Shown here piece after piece: positions 53,951 through 63,574 of a stretch of DNA of 64,000 nt. This stretch comes from Triatoma infestans. Lineage: Eukaryota; Arthropoda; Insecta; Hemiptera; Reduviidae. The position numbers and the translations under genes are program-made. The notes below the pieces were generated by a model. The model did not search any database. It was not told the origin of the DNA and worked only from the letters and a program-made list of their open reading frames with translations. The stretch covers positions 1 through 64,000 of the forward strand of contig JAAEAF010001553.1 of the NCBI GenBank assembly GCA_011037195.1. Reading direction: 5' to 3'. The stretch's first letter is position 1. The number at the start of each line of letters is the position of its first letter.

Positions 53951-54567
53951 TTAATCTGATTCGCTAGTATGGTCGCCAACGAAAACTGTACGGATGTCGT
54001 CTGTAGTACGTTCGTCTGTAACCTGTAACGGAACATCAGCATAAATAATCTTTACCCTATTACGAAATGCTGTGTCATTTAATGGTTCATAATTACTAAT
54101 GAATATAATTGGTAATTTATTGATATATGGACGCTCATCAGAATATTTTCTTTGTATGTAACACACATCTCCAGCCAGAAGCTGTTTTACCCATTCCAGA
54201 TTATATTTTCTAATATCAAATTCCTCGAATATGATTACCTTATGTTCATAGCACAAATCAAAAAGAGGTTTTTCTTCACTCACATAATATACACGATTCC
54301 CCAGATATGAAGTAATCAATTTCGATGCATATGTTTTACCTACGTTACTTGCACCATACAAGTAAATATGCTTTTTTTTGTAGTAATAATTCGTACTTAC
54401 AAAATCTCGATACCAATCAAAAAATAAAATAAACCAATAAGTATCAAATAATACAATTGGACCGATGTAGCAGTAGCTAACAGTAAATACAGATTTCAAT
54501 TGCGTATATAGTTTATGTAGATACTGGTAACAATTTCTATGTTTTTTTATAAACGAATGATTATAAT
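53951..54567 (-). pseudogene. Viral Rep, SF3 helicase half
   Basis: This frame encodes the ATPase domain of a CRESS-virus Rep: Walker A (GASNVGKT, about residues 49-56 of the 182-residue stretch ending at 53951), Walker B (VIIFEEFD, 88-95) and motif C (IIFISNY, 131-137). This is the superfamily 3 order. It would unwind viral DNA in rolling-circle replication. There is no ATG upstream of Walker A that gives a sensible start; the frame is open all the way back to a run of seven T (minus strand; 54569-54575), where the HUH half ends in the neighbouring frame. The two halves are therefore one gene with a one-base frame break at a homopolymer. Stop codon is 2 nt before the capsid ATG. Confidence 0.88.
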
Positions 54568-54962
54568 CAAAAAAACATATCTTTTAAGTAATAATAAGCC
54601 TGATATTCAAAACTTAATCTATTCACTGGGACATTAAACAATGGATCTAAATCATCTTTAGTAATATAACCTAGTACTCTATTTACATTCCTAACTCCTT
54701 GAATATTTACATTCTCAGTATCAAAAATAGCAGTAATATGTTCTCTTACCTCAGAGTAGCGTACTTTGTTATTAAACTTTAAATAACTGTGTATATGTGT
54801 ATCACAAGACTCACTAGTTCCTTTCTCTACTGCTATACAATACAAACTAACATCATGAAATGAATCCAAAAAATCTTTTTTTATGTTTTTGTAATATCTA
54901 TCATATAAAGGAAGTGTGATAAACACTTCCGCTGTACGCTTGCGGTTACCATGATGACGCAT
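54567..54962 (-). pseudogene. Viral Rep, HUH endonuclease half
   Basis: The 131-residue frame starts at an ATG (54962) right after the hairpin region. It shows the three rolling-circle motifs: I (VFITLP, residues 13-18), II (HIH with metal-binding His56 and His58, in THIHSYLKF), III (Tyr99-Ile-Thr-Lys102, in VLGYITKDD) with the nicking tyrosine. The protein would nick the origin and rejoin DNA ends. It ends at a stop just after a T7 run, where the frame shifts relative to the helicase half. All three motifs are intact, so the break is probably post-integration or a homopolymer effect. Confidence 0.9.
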
Positions 54963-55022
54963 TGAGCCCGTAGGCGGGCCTGTGAGTGTGTGCGGTCTCC
55001 CGTTAAGGGCCTTCGGCCGTTT
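54963..55022. promoter_or_regulatory. Viral intergenic region with three short hairpins
   Basis: About 60 nt between the unknown ORF stop (in the circle) and the Rep start, much GC-richer than the genes. Contains three perfect hairpins: GCCCG-CGGGC (54966-54979), CCC-GGG around GTTAA (54999-55009) and GGCC-GGCC around TTC (55008-55018). It is the only sizeable non-coding stretch in the viral unit, so the replication origin and promoter should be here or overlap an ORF. No canonical TAGTATTAC nonamer is in it; the nearest resemblance is CATATTAC at 52561-52568, adjacent across the circular junction. Confidence 0.6.
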
Positions 55023-55030
55023 TACAAGAG

Positions 55031-56251
55031 AAACGGCATTCGCAGGAACTCGTAATGTCCTTTATCTACGCTAAACGCCGTTTTCTTTATGCTATTTTCC
55101 TCCATTTCCACCTGATGGAATCCGGAGGCCAAGTCCAATGTCGAAAAATAATTACATTTCCCTAGTTTGTCAGTTATATTGGGGATAGGATATTTATCGT
55201 CAATTGTTTTATCATTTAATTTCCGATAATCAATCACTAACCTCCATTTCCGTTTGCCAGAATTATCTAATTTCTTGGGAACAACCCATACAGGCGCATT
55301 CCACGGGGAATGAGAAGGTTGAATTATTTTTTGTTCCAGCATTTTATTAATTTGGGTTTGAATTTCATTTTTATGAATTTCTGGATATCTGTAGGTTTTC
55401 GCGTATATAGGGATTTCATCTTTTGTCTGAATTGTGTGTTTGATTTGGTTAGTAAATGTTAGTGGTAAGTTTTCTGAGTAGAAGATGTCTGAAAATTGCC
55501 TTATTAATTTTATGATTGAGGACCTTTCCTCATCATTCATATGATCCATGCGTAATTGCGAGGTAATTGAATCTTTACTTTCTATATTATTAATTTCGAA
55601 CATTTTAAATTGGTTAATTTCACGATCTAATATTTCGGTGACTGGGATTGGGTTCTTTATATTGATTTGGAGGGTTTTTTCACTTAGGTTTTTAATGGGG
55701 CATAGGGCTTCAAAATTTTCTACTTTTACTAGACCTTCGGGGATTTCAATGGTTTTGAGTTTTATGTTAGGAATTATTCCTTGTCCTTGTTTTAGATTTT
55801 GAATTGGGATTTTAATTATTTCTTCCGACTTTCCTGTTAACTGAAAGGAATACTGTTTCTCTTGTATATTGAGATATTTCAAGGGAATTTTTGCGCTTGG
55901 CGTTACTAATTTATTTTCCGTTAGATTAATATCAGCTTTTAGACTTTTGAGATTATCGATTCCTAATAATATGTCAAAATTTCTATTGAATTTGAAAAGA
56001 TAAAATTTTAGGTTTAGATTTTTTTGTTTGAACAATTTCCCTAATGGAATAAATGTACTAAATTTTTCTTTACTTTCTCCGTGTGCTGTTGAAATTATGA
56101 ATGGGTCCTGTCGTATGTAGTCTTTGAAATATTTATTGGCTACTGTAGGGTTCACGAAAGACTTAGTGCTCCCTGTATCAACTAGGATTTTTAAATTATC
56201 CCTTGGGTAGTTGATATAAGGGAGTATTGAGCTTTGCTCGTCCATAGCCAT
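55031..56251 (-). CDS. Gypsy-D protease and first half of reverse transcriptase
   Basis: The frame (409 residues to the viral junction) opens with the aspartic protease: LKILVDTGSTKSFVNP (active-site Asp25-Thr-Gly27) and FDILLGIDNL. RT blocks follow: IIQPSHSPWNAPVWVVPKK, WRLVIDYRKLNDKTI, YFSTLDLASGFHQVEMEENS and HYEFLRMPF at the exact virus junction, with LL and stop supplied by the viral end. No internal stops. Protein continues, after the virus, at 52551. Confidence 0.93.
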
Positions 56252-57320
56252 TAAGTGGCATTTGGGGATTGTGTTTGTCTTACTTCTAAAAAATGATCGC
56301 TTTCATTGTATGTGGCTTGTGGGTTAGTTTCTTCAAACGGGTAATTATTCTGCTTTATTGTCTCATTATGGTCTCTGTCATTAGTCTCCATATTATTTAC
56401 CTCCTCGAAAGCATAATTGCTCCGAGTAATTGGTATGTTGTATGGCGTACGCATATCTTGTTGCCCTACATTATGGCTAGCATTCCTAGTGGAAATGCTC
56501 ATCGGTGTTGGTCTATGTTGTTTTTGTTGTGGCGGTATGTACCTGTTTGGTTGTGGTCTTTGTGCGATGTTTATAGGACCGGAGGGGAAGTACGTCCTTT
56601 CCGGAAGTCTTACTAATGGTGTCCTTGTTAAAGGTTTGTTATATTGTGTTGGTTTTTGTTTATAGTAATCTGTTCTTGGCATTGGCAAGTTCTGTTTATA
56701 GTCATTATTGGGTTCTTTTAAGTATTGGAAATCGTTACGGAGTAGGCTGTCCAATTCAGTTAGGGACTGTGGGTTCCGTGTGGCTAAGTTATTTCTAAGG
56801 GGGTCCTTTAAGGAGACTATTGTGTGCAATACCACCAGTTTTTCGTTTTGTTCGGCAACAATAGACGAGTTTCGTATTTCTAAGGCTAGTTTTTGTTTGT
56901 ATGAGTGAAATTTTTCAATAATTAGGTTAACGAAATCAGACGGGTTCCTATTTACAAATTTAGCGTACATTATGTCGAGCAAAATGCTGCTAGACGTTTG
57001 CTTGTTTCCAAACGTTGACACTAAAAATTGTTTTAGTTCTGCCCAATTACTAAAATCTAATTCTTGGACTACTTCGGCCGCTTTGTCTACTAATTTTCCT
57101 TTTATGTTTATGAATGCTAGTTTTTTATTTTGGAGTGAGACGGGGGTTGACAACTCTCTATCAATTCATTTATTTCTTCTACCCTGCTAATAAAATGACT
57201 CAACTGTTTTCCATTCCCATTGAAATGCGGAATGGTATCAGTAAATGCTTTTATGTCCGCGATAGTTACCATTGTAGCTTGGTTCGGTTCCTCAACCACT
57301 AAACTACCTAATGCTTCCAC
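56251..57320 (-). pseudogene. Gypsy-D gag, one frame break
   Basis: The N-terminal frame (57117-57320) reads MEALGSLVVEEPNQATMVTI, AFTDTIPHFNGNGKQLSHFI and the second (56251-57153) continues AFINIKGKLVDKAAEVVQEL with the capsid-like helical region, ending in a long Gln/Asn/Pro-rich tail with repeated (N/K)-(Y/N)-x-x-E-E-like phrases (YAFEEVNNMETNDRD, NYPFEETNPQATY). No zinc knuckle. The break lies at about 57117-57153. Gag would build the particle. Confidence 0.85.
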
Positions 57321-57758
57321 TAGCGACTCAATTTTTACTTAATTTTTATACTTTAATATTAATGAAAAGGAACTTGAAAATATTTCTCAATTTACAACAA
57401 TGAGCTTAATTGTGATTGAATAGGCTAAAGTTGGTAAGATACAGACAGGATGTATCTTCGATAATGTCAAAACGAAATTAAAATAATAAATTAAATATAA
57501 TTAAAATTTAAAATTATAAGAACTTAATTGTAGTAAAATTGTTGTTAGTAACAATTAGTATTGAAATAAATATTAAAAACAATATCAAGTATTAAAAACA
57601 GACTCACAGTGTTGATATGAAAATGACGGACTGTATACTCATATTTGTAGGGTTTCTCTCGAAGATTTGCAGGCTCTCTTGATCGTTGATCGTTAAGACG
57701 AATGGAGAATTGTGTTCATCAATTTTCCCGATCTTGTAAACGTCCTACCGACTGCGCC

Positions 57759-58073
57759 AGTTAAATTATTAATGTCTATAGATTTGTTTTTAAAAAAATT
57801 TTTATTTCTTTTAAGTACAATCTATATAATTAATAATATTGATACACAAATAATAATGTTAATATTCACTTAACACACTAGTTGGGAACTCTGTGTTCTT
57901 TCCCGATGAAAGTACAAATTAGAATTGAATTATTAAATTTTCTTCTCTCATATCTAGACTAGTACATATACAGCAGTAAGGAGGGGGTTTCCTAGTAATG
58001 CACACTTGCATTGTTTCTAGGACTACAGAGTGCTGACGGGAAATTACATTTAATTATGTTATGATCTATAACT
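57759..58073 (-). repeat. Gypsy-D 5' LTR (right in window)
   Basis: 315 bp, paired with 47941-48257. The primer-binding site TGGCGCAGTCGGTAGG is directly inside; TATATATA outside. The leader (57321-57758) holds no gene. Confidence 0.95.
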
Positions 58074-58108
<35 letters not shown>

Positions 58109-58116
58109 CTATCTTT
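58074..58116. repeat. TA dinucleotide run, Gypsy-D target site
   Basis: TATATATA-type low-complexity run. Together with the TATATATA at 47930-47940 it forms the TATA target duplication of Gypsy-D. Confidence 0.85.
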
Positions 58117-58143
58117 GAAAACCAATTTTTGTTATATATTAAA

Positions 58144-58642
58144 TTAATGTACTTTATGGCTTAAATCAATTGAAGTGAATTTGAAATTAATCTTTAGGTT
58201 CTCCATGTATGTTTTATGTGAATAATCGAATTCTAGATGTGCAACCAACATTATCAGCCTAAAATCCAAAAAACCATAGTAGGATCCTCGGTACTTGTTT
58301 GAAAATAATTTTTTTAAGAACTCCACAGGGTCCATTTACTAGTCCATCTTCTACATCAATGTTACTGGTCACCATATATTTAATACCGGTTTTAAGTTTC
58401 AGTTCGTATGTAGGTCCATTGAATTCTGTGATCTTTGTTTTGCTTTGGATGCTGACTTATAATATTCTGGCTTGATTATATGCCTCTACATCTAAATTTC
58501 TCGTGAATAATCGAATAGCACTGTCAGGATCTTCTCGAGGTTGAACCATTCGAAAATTAATTAAATTAACATAATGGGGGGGGGTGAAATCAACATTGGT
58601 GTGTTGAGTTGTTGTAGTTTGTAGTGGTAGCTTGTGTAGCAC
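58144..58642 (-). pseudogene. PIF1/Helitron-type helicase, C-terminal part
   Basis: Minus-strand frames contain FRMVQPREDPDSAIRLFTRN then LDVEAYNQARIL (the IRLFxTNxxVxxYN block) and, between the two frames, YELKLKTGIKYMVTSNIDVE followed by DGLVNGPCGVL. The last is the LxLKxGxxVMLxxNIDxxDGLVNGxxG block, diagnostic of PIF1 helicases of Helitron-like elements. It would unwind DNA in rolling-circle transposition. Frames break at about 58440 and after 58330. The next piece upstream is 60464-60830, beyond inserted repeats. Confidence 0.75.
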
Positions 58643-58736
58643 GAGCGGTTTAGTAAAAGGGCTTGTGAATATATATGTTTAAGAGAGAAGTATCTTGAGA
58701 GCACCACTGTTTTTAAAATAAATATATGTCTATAGA
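58591..58736. repeat. LTR-like repeat R, first half (split copy)
   Basis: Similar to the start of the uninterrupted copy at 63575: both contain GCACGAGC(A/G)GTTT, a GGGCTTGTG phrase, GAGAGAAGTAT and CTGTTTTT-AAATAA. The copy is interrupted at about 58720-58736 by a Penelope-like element and resumes near 60040. Confidence 0.7.
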
Positions 58737-60040
58737 TTTTCGGGTAGCGGTGAAGGAAAAAAATTCTAGTTAAAGGTAAACGTTTCGATGATATTTCATA
58801 ATCTTCCTCAGTACCTGTATACAACAGCAAAATCAAAACAATAAATATAAAAAATATTACATGAAAATAAAAACTGAATAATAGAAATACTAAGTGTGTT
58901 AAGATAACCTACCAAAACTAAGATGTTTTCATCAAATATTATTGTTGCATTTTTTAATTATATAAATTATATTCAATTATTTTAATATTAAGTAATCTAT
59001 TATTTCTAAAGAACTAAAAAATTCAACCTCTGCTGACTAAAAATATTGCACGAAAGTTAATAGTAGAATGACAATATAATGCTATCCAGGGGTAGGTAAC
59101 AAAAAAGGTTTTCTTTGGCATGTGTTTTCTGAACTGCCACCGGATGCTACAGTAACAAAACATTAGGTTTGGTTTATTAAATTGTAGTAAGCTATATTTA
59201 ATCCTGCTACATCCGTTTTTTTGTTACAGGATTTTTCCTCTCGAGCAATGTATACCATTTCTTTAAAAAGCCTTTTTTTGTGCCCAACTTCAAAATCCAA
59301 GGCCCCTACGCCAGCGAAGTCAAAAACATGGTTCTTTTCTAAAACATGTTGGGATAATGCTGTATTTTGTTTTTTGTTGGTTATATCATATTTATGTTGA
59401 TATATCCGTTTTTCTAAATATTGCGATGTTTCCCCAATATCTTTCGATCACAATCATTACACTTAACCATATATATCAAATTACTGCGTTGGTTAATTGG
59501 TATTTTTTTTACGTTTGAGTTTTGAATATATTTTCTTGTATATGGTATTTCTACACTTGTGGGCCGGTCTTATATTGGTGTTTCTGAAAATATTACTGAT
59601 TTTTTCTGATAAACCATTAACATATGTTAATGTATTATCGTTATTGCTATTACAATTATTTTGTCCATTTTTGTTAGGAGATAGATTTAATATTCTATTG
59701 ATAATATGGTTTGGAAAAGCATTTTTCTTTAGAATGTTTTTAATGCGGCGCTTGTTTTGTTTGTGAAACTGACTCAGTTCCAATGCTCTATTTTTAAGGG
59801 CTATGGCTGCATTTATTTTGCATTTAAAAGGATGTTGAGAATTATAATTTAAATAATGGTCTGATTTTTGCGGTTTTAGCCACCAATCTATTGACATAGC
59901 CCCGTCAGGGTTCCTATGTATTAATAGATCTAAGTATGGAATCTGGTTATGGTCTTCAATTTCAATGGTAAATTGTAGTTTTTTATGAATATTCTTAAAA
60001 ACTGCTGATCTATGATGCGTAGCATTTCATTCATTTTTAA
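58737..60040 (-). mobile_element. Penelope-like element, 5'-truncated
   Basis: Minus-strand order is RT C-terminal region (59493-59897: SIDWWLKPQKSDHYLNYNSQ, HPFKCKIN, then NAFPNHIINRI) and a GIY-YIG region in broken frames (about 59190-59490, including LIYMVKCNDCDRK). The 3' end has a GAAATATCATCGAAACG phrase typical of these elements. It lies within repeat R; both breakpoints share an AAAATAAAT phrase that may be the target duplication. Confidence 0.75.
59493..59897 (-). pseudogene. Penelope-like RT C-terminal part
   Basis: The 134-residue frame carries the WWLKP...SDHYLNYNSQHP block that follows the RT palm in Penelope-like elements (WYxKPxxSxRxLNYxSxHP), then SQFHKQNKRRIKNILKKNAF. Downstream broken frames reach the GIY-YIG domain. 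The RT active site is missing (5' truncation at about 60040). Not functional. Confidence 0.78.
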
Positions 60041-60265
60041 AAATAAATTTATTATTCTCTAAGAAAATTTAAGTACTTTACAATATCACAACTATATCTT
60101 AATAAATCAGATGTTTATCTAGAATAAAGGCAAATCTATCACTGGCACTGAGTTTAAGAGAGCGATTCCTGATGCAAGTGTTCTGGCTTGAATGGTTAAA
60201 TCAGACTATTTTTGAAAGAATGTCTTCTCTTCATAGTTCAATTCCTTTCAAATAATGCTGGTATG
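60041..60265. repeat. LTR-like repeat R, second half (split copy)
   Basis: Continues repeat R: TATTATTCTCTAAG, AAGTACTTTACAATATCA and TGGCAC(C/T)GA then AAGAGAGCGAT, all also in 63715-63845. The TGGCACCGA phrase after a T/A-rich end looks like an LTR-primer-site junction in plus orientation. Confidence 0.7.
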
Positions 60266-60463
60266 TCTGGAGGGAGTTTTATTGTTTTACCCTAACTGTT
60301 TCTTGCCCTTTGTCTCTTGGTTTGCATTGACCTAGACTGTAGTACCTGGCTTCATCCCCATCACTAAAATACACTATTTGAACTAGCTAATTTTCACAAA
60401 ATTATTTTACTAAATATTTTCCAAAACTATTATTTTTCCATTTCGTTCTTCCACTACAGTTAG

Positions 60464-60830
60464 TCAACCCTTTTGTAATTTAGAACTTTTACAAATTGCA
60501 CTTCTTCTTTTGGCCTTATAATCTGAGTTAATCATAAAAAATTTCAATTCTCCACACATCAGATTCTTATTTACTAAACAGCTAAAATGTTCGGTATATA
60601 TTTGTAAATAGGAGTATCCCATAATTGGAGGCAGTTGGTGAAGAACACCAACTGTTATAACTGAGATACCTCCAAAAGGTTCATTTGTTCCCATTACTTG
60701 ATTTAACCTGATGTCTACTCGATTTAAAAGCCCACTTCCAACTAAAGATATCTCATCTCTTATCAACAGTTTTCAATCCGAACATTTCCATGTGCCTCTG
60801 CTATCATTTTGTTCTGTGATATAATTTATT
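60464..60830 (-). pseudogene. PIF1/Helitron-type helicase, central part
   Basis: The frame contains MIRDEISLVGSGLLNRVDIR then LNQVMGTNEPFGGISVITVG and HQLPPI, matching helicase motif II (IxDEISM) and motif III (GDxxQLPP; here GVLHQLPP, Asp to Val). These are superfamily 1B PIF1 motifs. The Walker A block upstream was not recognised. It pairs with the C-terminal piece at 58144-58642, with repeat R and the Penelope-like element between. Confidence 0.8.
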
Positions 60831-61440
60831 CAAATTTTTTATTGTGAATATATGTGACTCTAGGGTGCGTTAGCATAATAGATGTGACTTTTTCAGCACT
60901 AGGGATGACGTACCTTGGATAACTTATTAAAATCTTGTGTAATCTTTAAGTTTCTGGCGAAAATGTATGAATAATGTATTATAAATATTAATAAATTGAC
61001 AATATTGGCGAATATATACGGAATTTTCCGAATTTCAAGCTTGTTTATTATTTATCTAATTGAGTTAAATTAGTTTTAATTTTGTTTATTCGAGTAATTA
61101 TACATAATTTATTTTTTGAGAGGAAGCTCAATATATTTGATTTATTTGATAATATACAAAATTTATTTTTTCTTTTTGGTATAGAAAGAATATCATTTCA
61201 CTTTCATCTAATGCATTCGTGTTATCAATTCTTTTTTTCTAACATTTAACATTTTAGGGAAGCAATTTAAACAGTGCTACTTTCTGAATTGACCTTATTA
61301 AAAATAAATATTTAATCAGAAGTTTTAATAAATAACAAATCAATTCTGTCTTCTTATAACCATATTCTTTAAAACAAATATTGCATTTCAAGCTTGCTTT
61401 TAATTACAAACCACTCCTAGTTTTCTTTTGAATAAATGTA
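60831..61440. other. AT-rich stretch, no gene
   Basis: No coding or repeat signal recognised. Helicase Walker A should lie just here if the gene continued, but nothing convincing is visible. Confidence 0.4.
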
Positions 61441-61603
61441 GGTCACTGGAGTGGCTTAACAGTCCGTAAACCATGAATGAAGGTCACTGGCGAGGCTCAA
61501 CAGCCCGTAAACCATGAATGAAGATCACTGGCGTGGCTTAATAACCCGTAAACCATAAATGAAGGTTTATAGGTAGGAACTGCCTATAAACCGTGAATGA
61601 ATT
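61441..61603. repeat. Tandem repeat, 41-bp unit, about four copies
   Basis: Units start at 61441, 61482, 61523 and 61564. The first three share GGTCACTGG or GATCACTGG and CCCGTAAACCATGAATGAA-like ends; the fourth is diverged. Clear 41-bp period. Confidence 0.9.
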
Positions 61604-63574
61604 CCTATTGTTTGATTAATGCCTGTAAATTGTTTAAAAGTTGAAATACGTTTAGAACCATATATGGATTGATTTTATACTTTTGTATGGTTTGGAAAGG
61701 TGGGGAAAAGGATGTTGGAAATGGATGGTTAGAATTGATTTATTAGGAATGTTTGATATCTATGAAGTGTTAAACCTATAAAACTTAGATCAAGTATTTT
61801 ATTAAAGAAAAAATAGTTTATATTTGAATTGATTATATTGATAACTCTTATTAATTTTTTATATACTTTGTTTAATTATCAAATATTTGTTTTCTAATAA
61901 TTGTTTTAAAAGAAAGAAGTATTGGTTACACGAGAAAGCAGTGGATGGTGAAAGTGTAATTAGACATTGCAATTCCTAAATCACATTTTATCTTGATTTT
62001 ATATTTAGTAACAACCATGTTCCATGAATGGATTACGATTGGGAACCTTCAATCGGTAGAGAAGGAATGTTGAAAATGCGGATCATTGTTGTTCTGATTA
62101 CACTTTAAGGCATCATGTTCACCGATTTACTTTTTTTTGTTCACATTGAGTACACTTTTATTATATGTTATGTGAATTTATCATTAGGCGCTTTCTCTTT
62201 ATATTCAGAAAGCATGTGGCAACACATGCGTCATACCAAAGTGCTGAAAACTTTTACATCCACAGTTATTCCATTTAGTAGCTATTGCCGTTGGATCATG
62301 CTATGGTATCCGTTTAGTTATAATAAACAAGTAATTAATGTTCATTGTTTTAGGCGGGCTTAGGACCGACTACTTTTTTAGGTGATTAGCAATTACATAT
62401 TTTATTATATATTTCTCATTTTAATACTTTTTATAGAATCTAAGGGGAGTGATTATCGCATCAGACTACACAAAATGAAACATACATTCCATGTGTAAAT
62501 TTAAATATTTATTGTTTTGGAACTAAACATGACAGATTTAATCTAAACTCTTCGGGTTTAGACACTTCGAAATTGGTGTTGCGTCATATTGCCAGAGTGG
62601 GCTTTTTAGGATAATGGTTAACTAACTTGATTACTAGACCAACACCATGTTAGCATCCCCGGTAAGGAAGTGAGCGGATGTTAGGAAAGTAAGATCTTCT
62701 GCAATCAAAATTCCATCAAAGTGGGATGTCGCATGATATCACCTCTTGACTTCCTTCCCCACTTATCACTCATCTGTATGCTATTCTTCTTCTAACCTCG
62801 GGAAGTCACTACAAATCGTAATATTATCTCTCACCTCCATTCTCTAGCCTAACTTTATAAACGTTATGCACAACTTGCTTGTTTCTACTCCTCCAAAAAG
62901 GCTGTGCAAAAAAATATCTTCCTTTTCTTTTAATAGTTTTCATTTTCTGAGCACCCTCTCTTTTGGTGTAAGATTTCTGAGAGCCCTCTGAGAACTCTGA
63001 CTGCTCTTAAAACTAGTTCTCTCCCTGGGCCTCTAAGTTAAAAACTCGTTTCGAGTAGTGTAATACCTGCAGAATTGCTCTGCGCAAAGAACGTACCAGA
63101 TGGAGCAGGTTCTCTATTTTCGTCCTTCGGATTTTCCCTTCTATTTGGAGTCTTTTCATTTCATTGAAATTATGGACACAACACTAACAAATGCCTCTTA
63201 GTTACAAATGAAATACTTTACATAAGTTCTATACCTTCGGAAAGAATGACCAGATTTTAAACATAGAAAACAAAGATTACTTCTGCTAATCCTTTCTCTG
63301 TGACACAGTAAGTTCATTTGCCTTAAAACAATCATATGCTCTATTTTTTTTTTCTATTCAGGCTTTGCGTATATGTAACTAGCAAAATCCGGCTGTGGCT
63401 CAGTCTGATTTTAATTATTAGGGAAGTAAATAGAAGTATGATAGTTAACATAGATTCAGCAAGAAAACACATCATTCAGTTTAATACCCTACTTTGCCTT
63501 GATGTGAACTGAAAGGAAAGAAAGAAAAAATGTTTTTAACTGAAAGTCTTTTTTTGTTGTAAAGCTAGAGAAAT
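61604..63574. other. Non-coding stretch, no gene recognised
   Basis: About 2 kb with no supported gene. A plus-strand frame at 62115-62363 (82 aa) has no recognisable domain. The segment 62640-62760 is GC-richer and has phrases such as CCCCGGTAAGGAAGTGAGC, perhaps from an unidentified repeat. Confidence 0.4.

Larger units (their letters stand above)
52553..55030 (-). mobile_element. Endogenous CRESS-DNA virus genome inside Gypsy-D RT
   Basis: 2,478 bp separate two adjacent codons of the Gypsy-D RT (the block that should read [16 protein letters not shown] is split after FLRMPF). The insert begins and ends with TACAAGAG (52553-52560 and 55023-55030), so the unit is 2,470 nt. Contents on the minus strand: Rep endonuclease, Rep helicase, capsid, unknown ORF, all in the same sense with almost no spacer, plus a 60-nt GC-rich hairpin region. 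This is a whole circular single-stranded DNA virus genome (Cressdnaviricota-like) by gene content. One expected RT nucleotide appears missing at the junction. The family could not be set from memory; gene order is unlike typical ambisense circoviruses. Confidence 0.9.
47941..58073 (-). mobile_element. Gypsy-D: young env-carrying LTR element interrupted by a virus
   Basis: LTRs at 47941-48257 and 57759-58073 differ by only about two or three substitutions and two indels, begin and end AGTTA/TAACT, and lie in TATA-rich target sequence (TATA on both sides). Minus-strand order is 5' LTR, primer site TGGCGCAGTCGGTAGG (serine-tRNA type, as in 17.6-like elements), gag, protease-RT, virus insert, rest of RT-RNase H-integrase, env, purine tract AAAGGGGGAGG, 3' LTR. 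Without the virus the element would be about 7.65 kb. Besides the insert, the visible defects are a gag frame break and one nonsense codon in integrase. Confidence 0.95.

Noticed and set aside
52553..55030. Viral insert as a parvovirus or geminivirus relic
   Set aside because: The Rep has CRESS-type HUH motifs and a short SF3 domain, the unit is 2.47 kb with no long terminal hairpins, and there is a circovirus-like capsid arm. Geminivirus-specific motifs were not seen.
61441..61603. CRISPR array
   Set aside because: Units are directly adjacent without unique spacers, and the context is eukaryotic.
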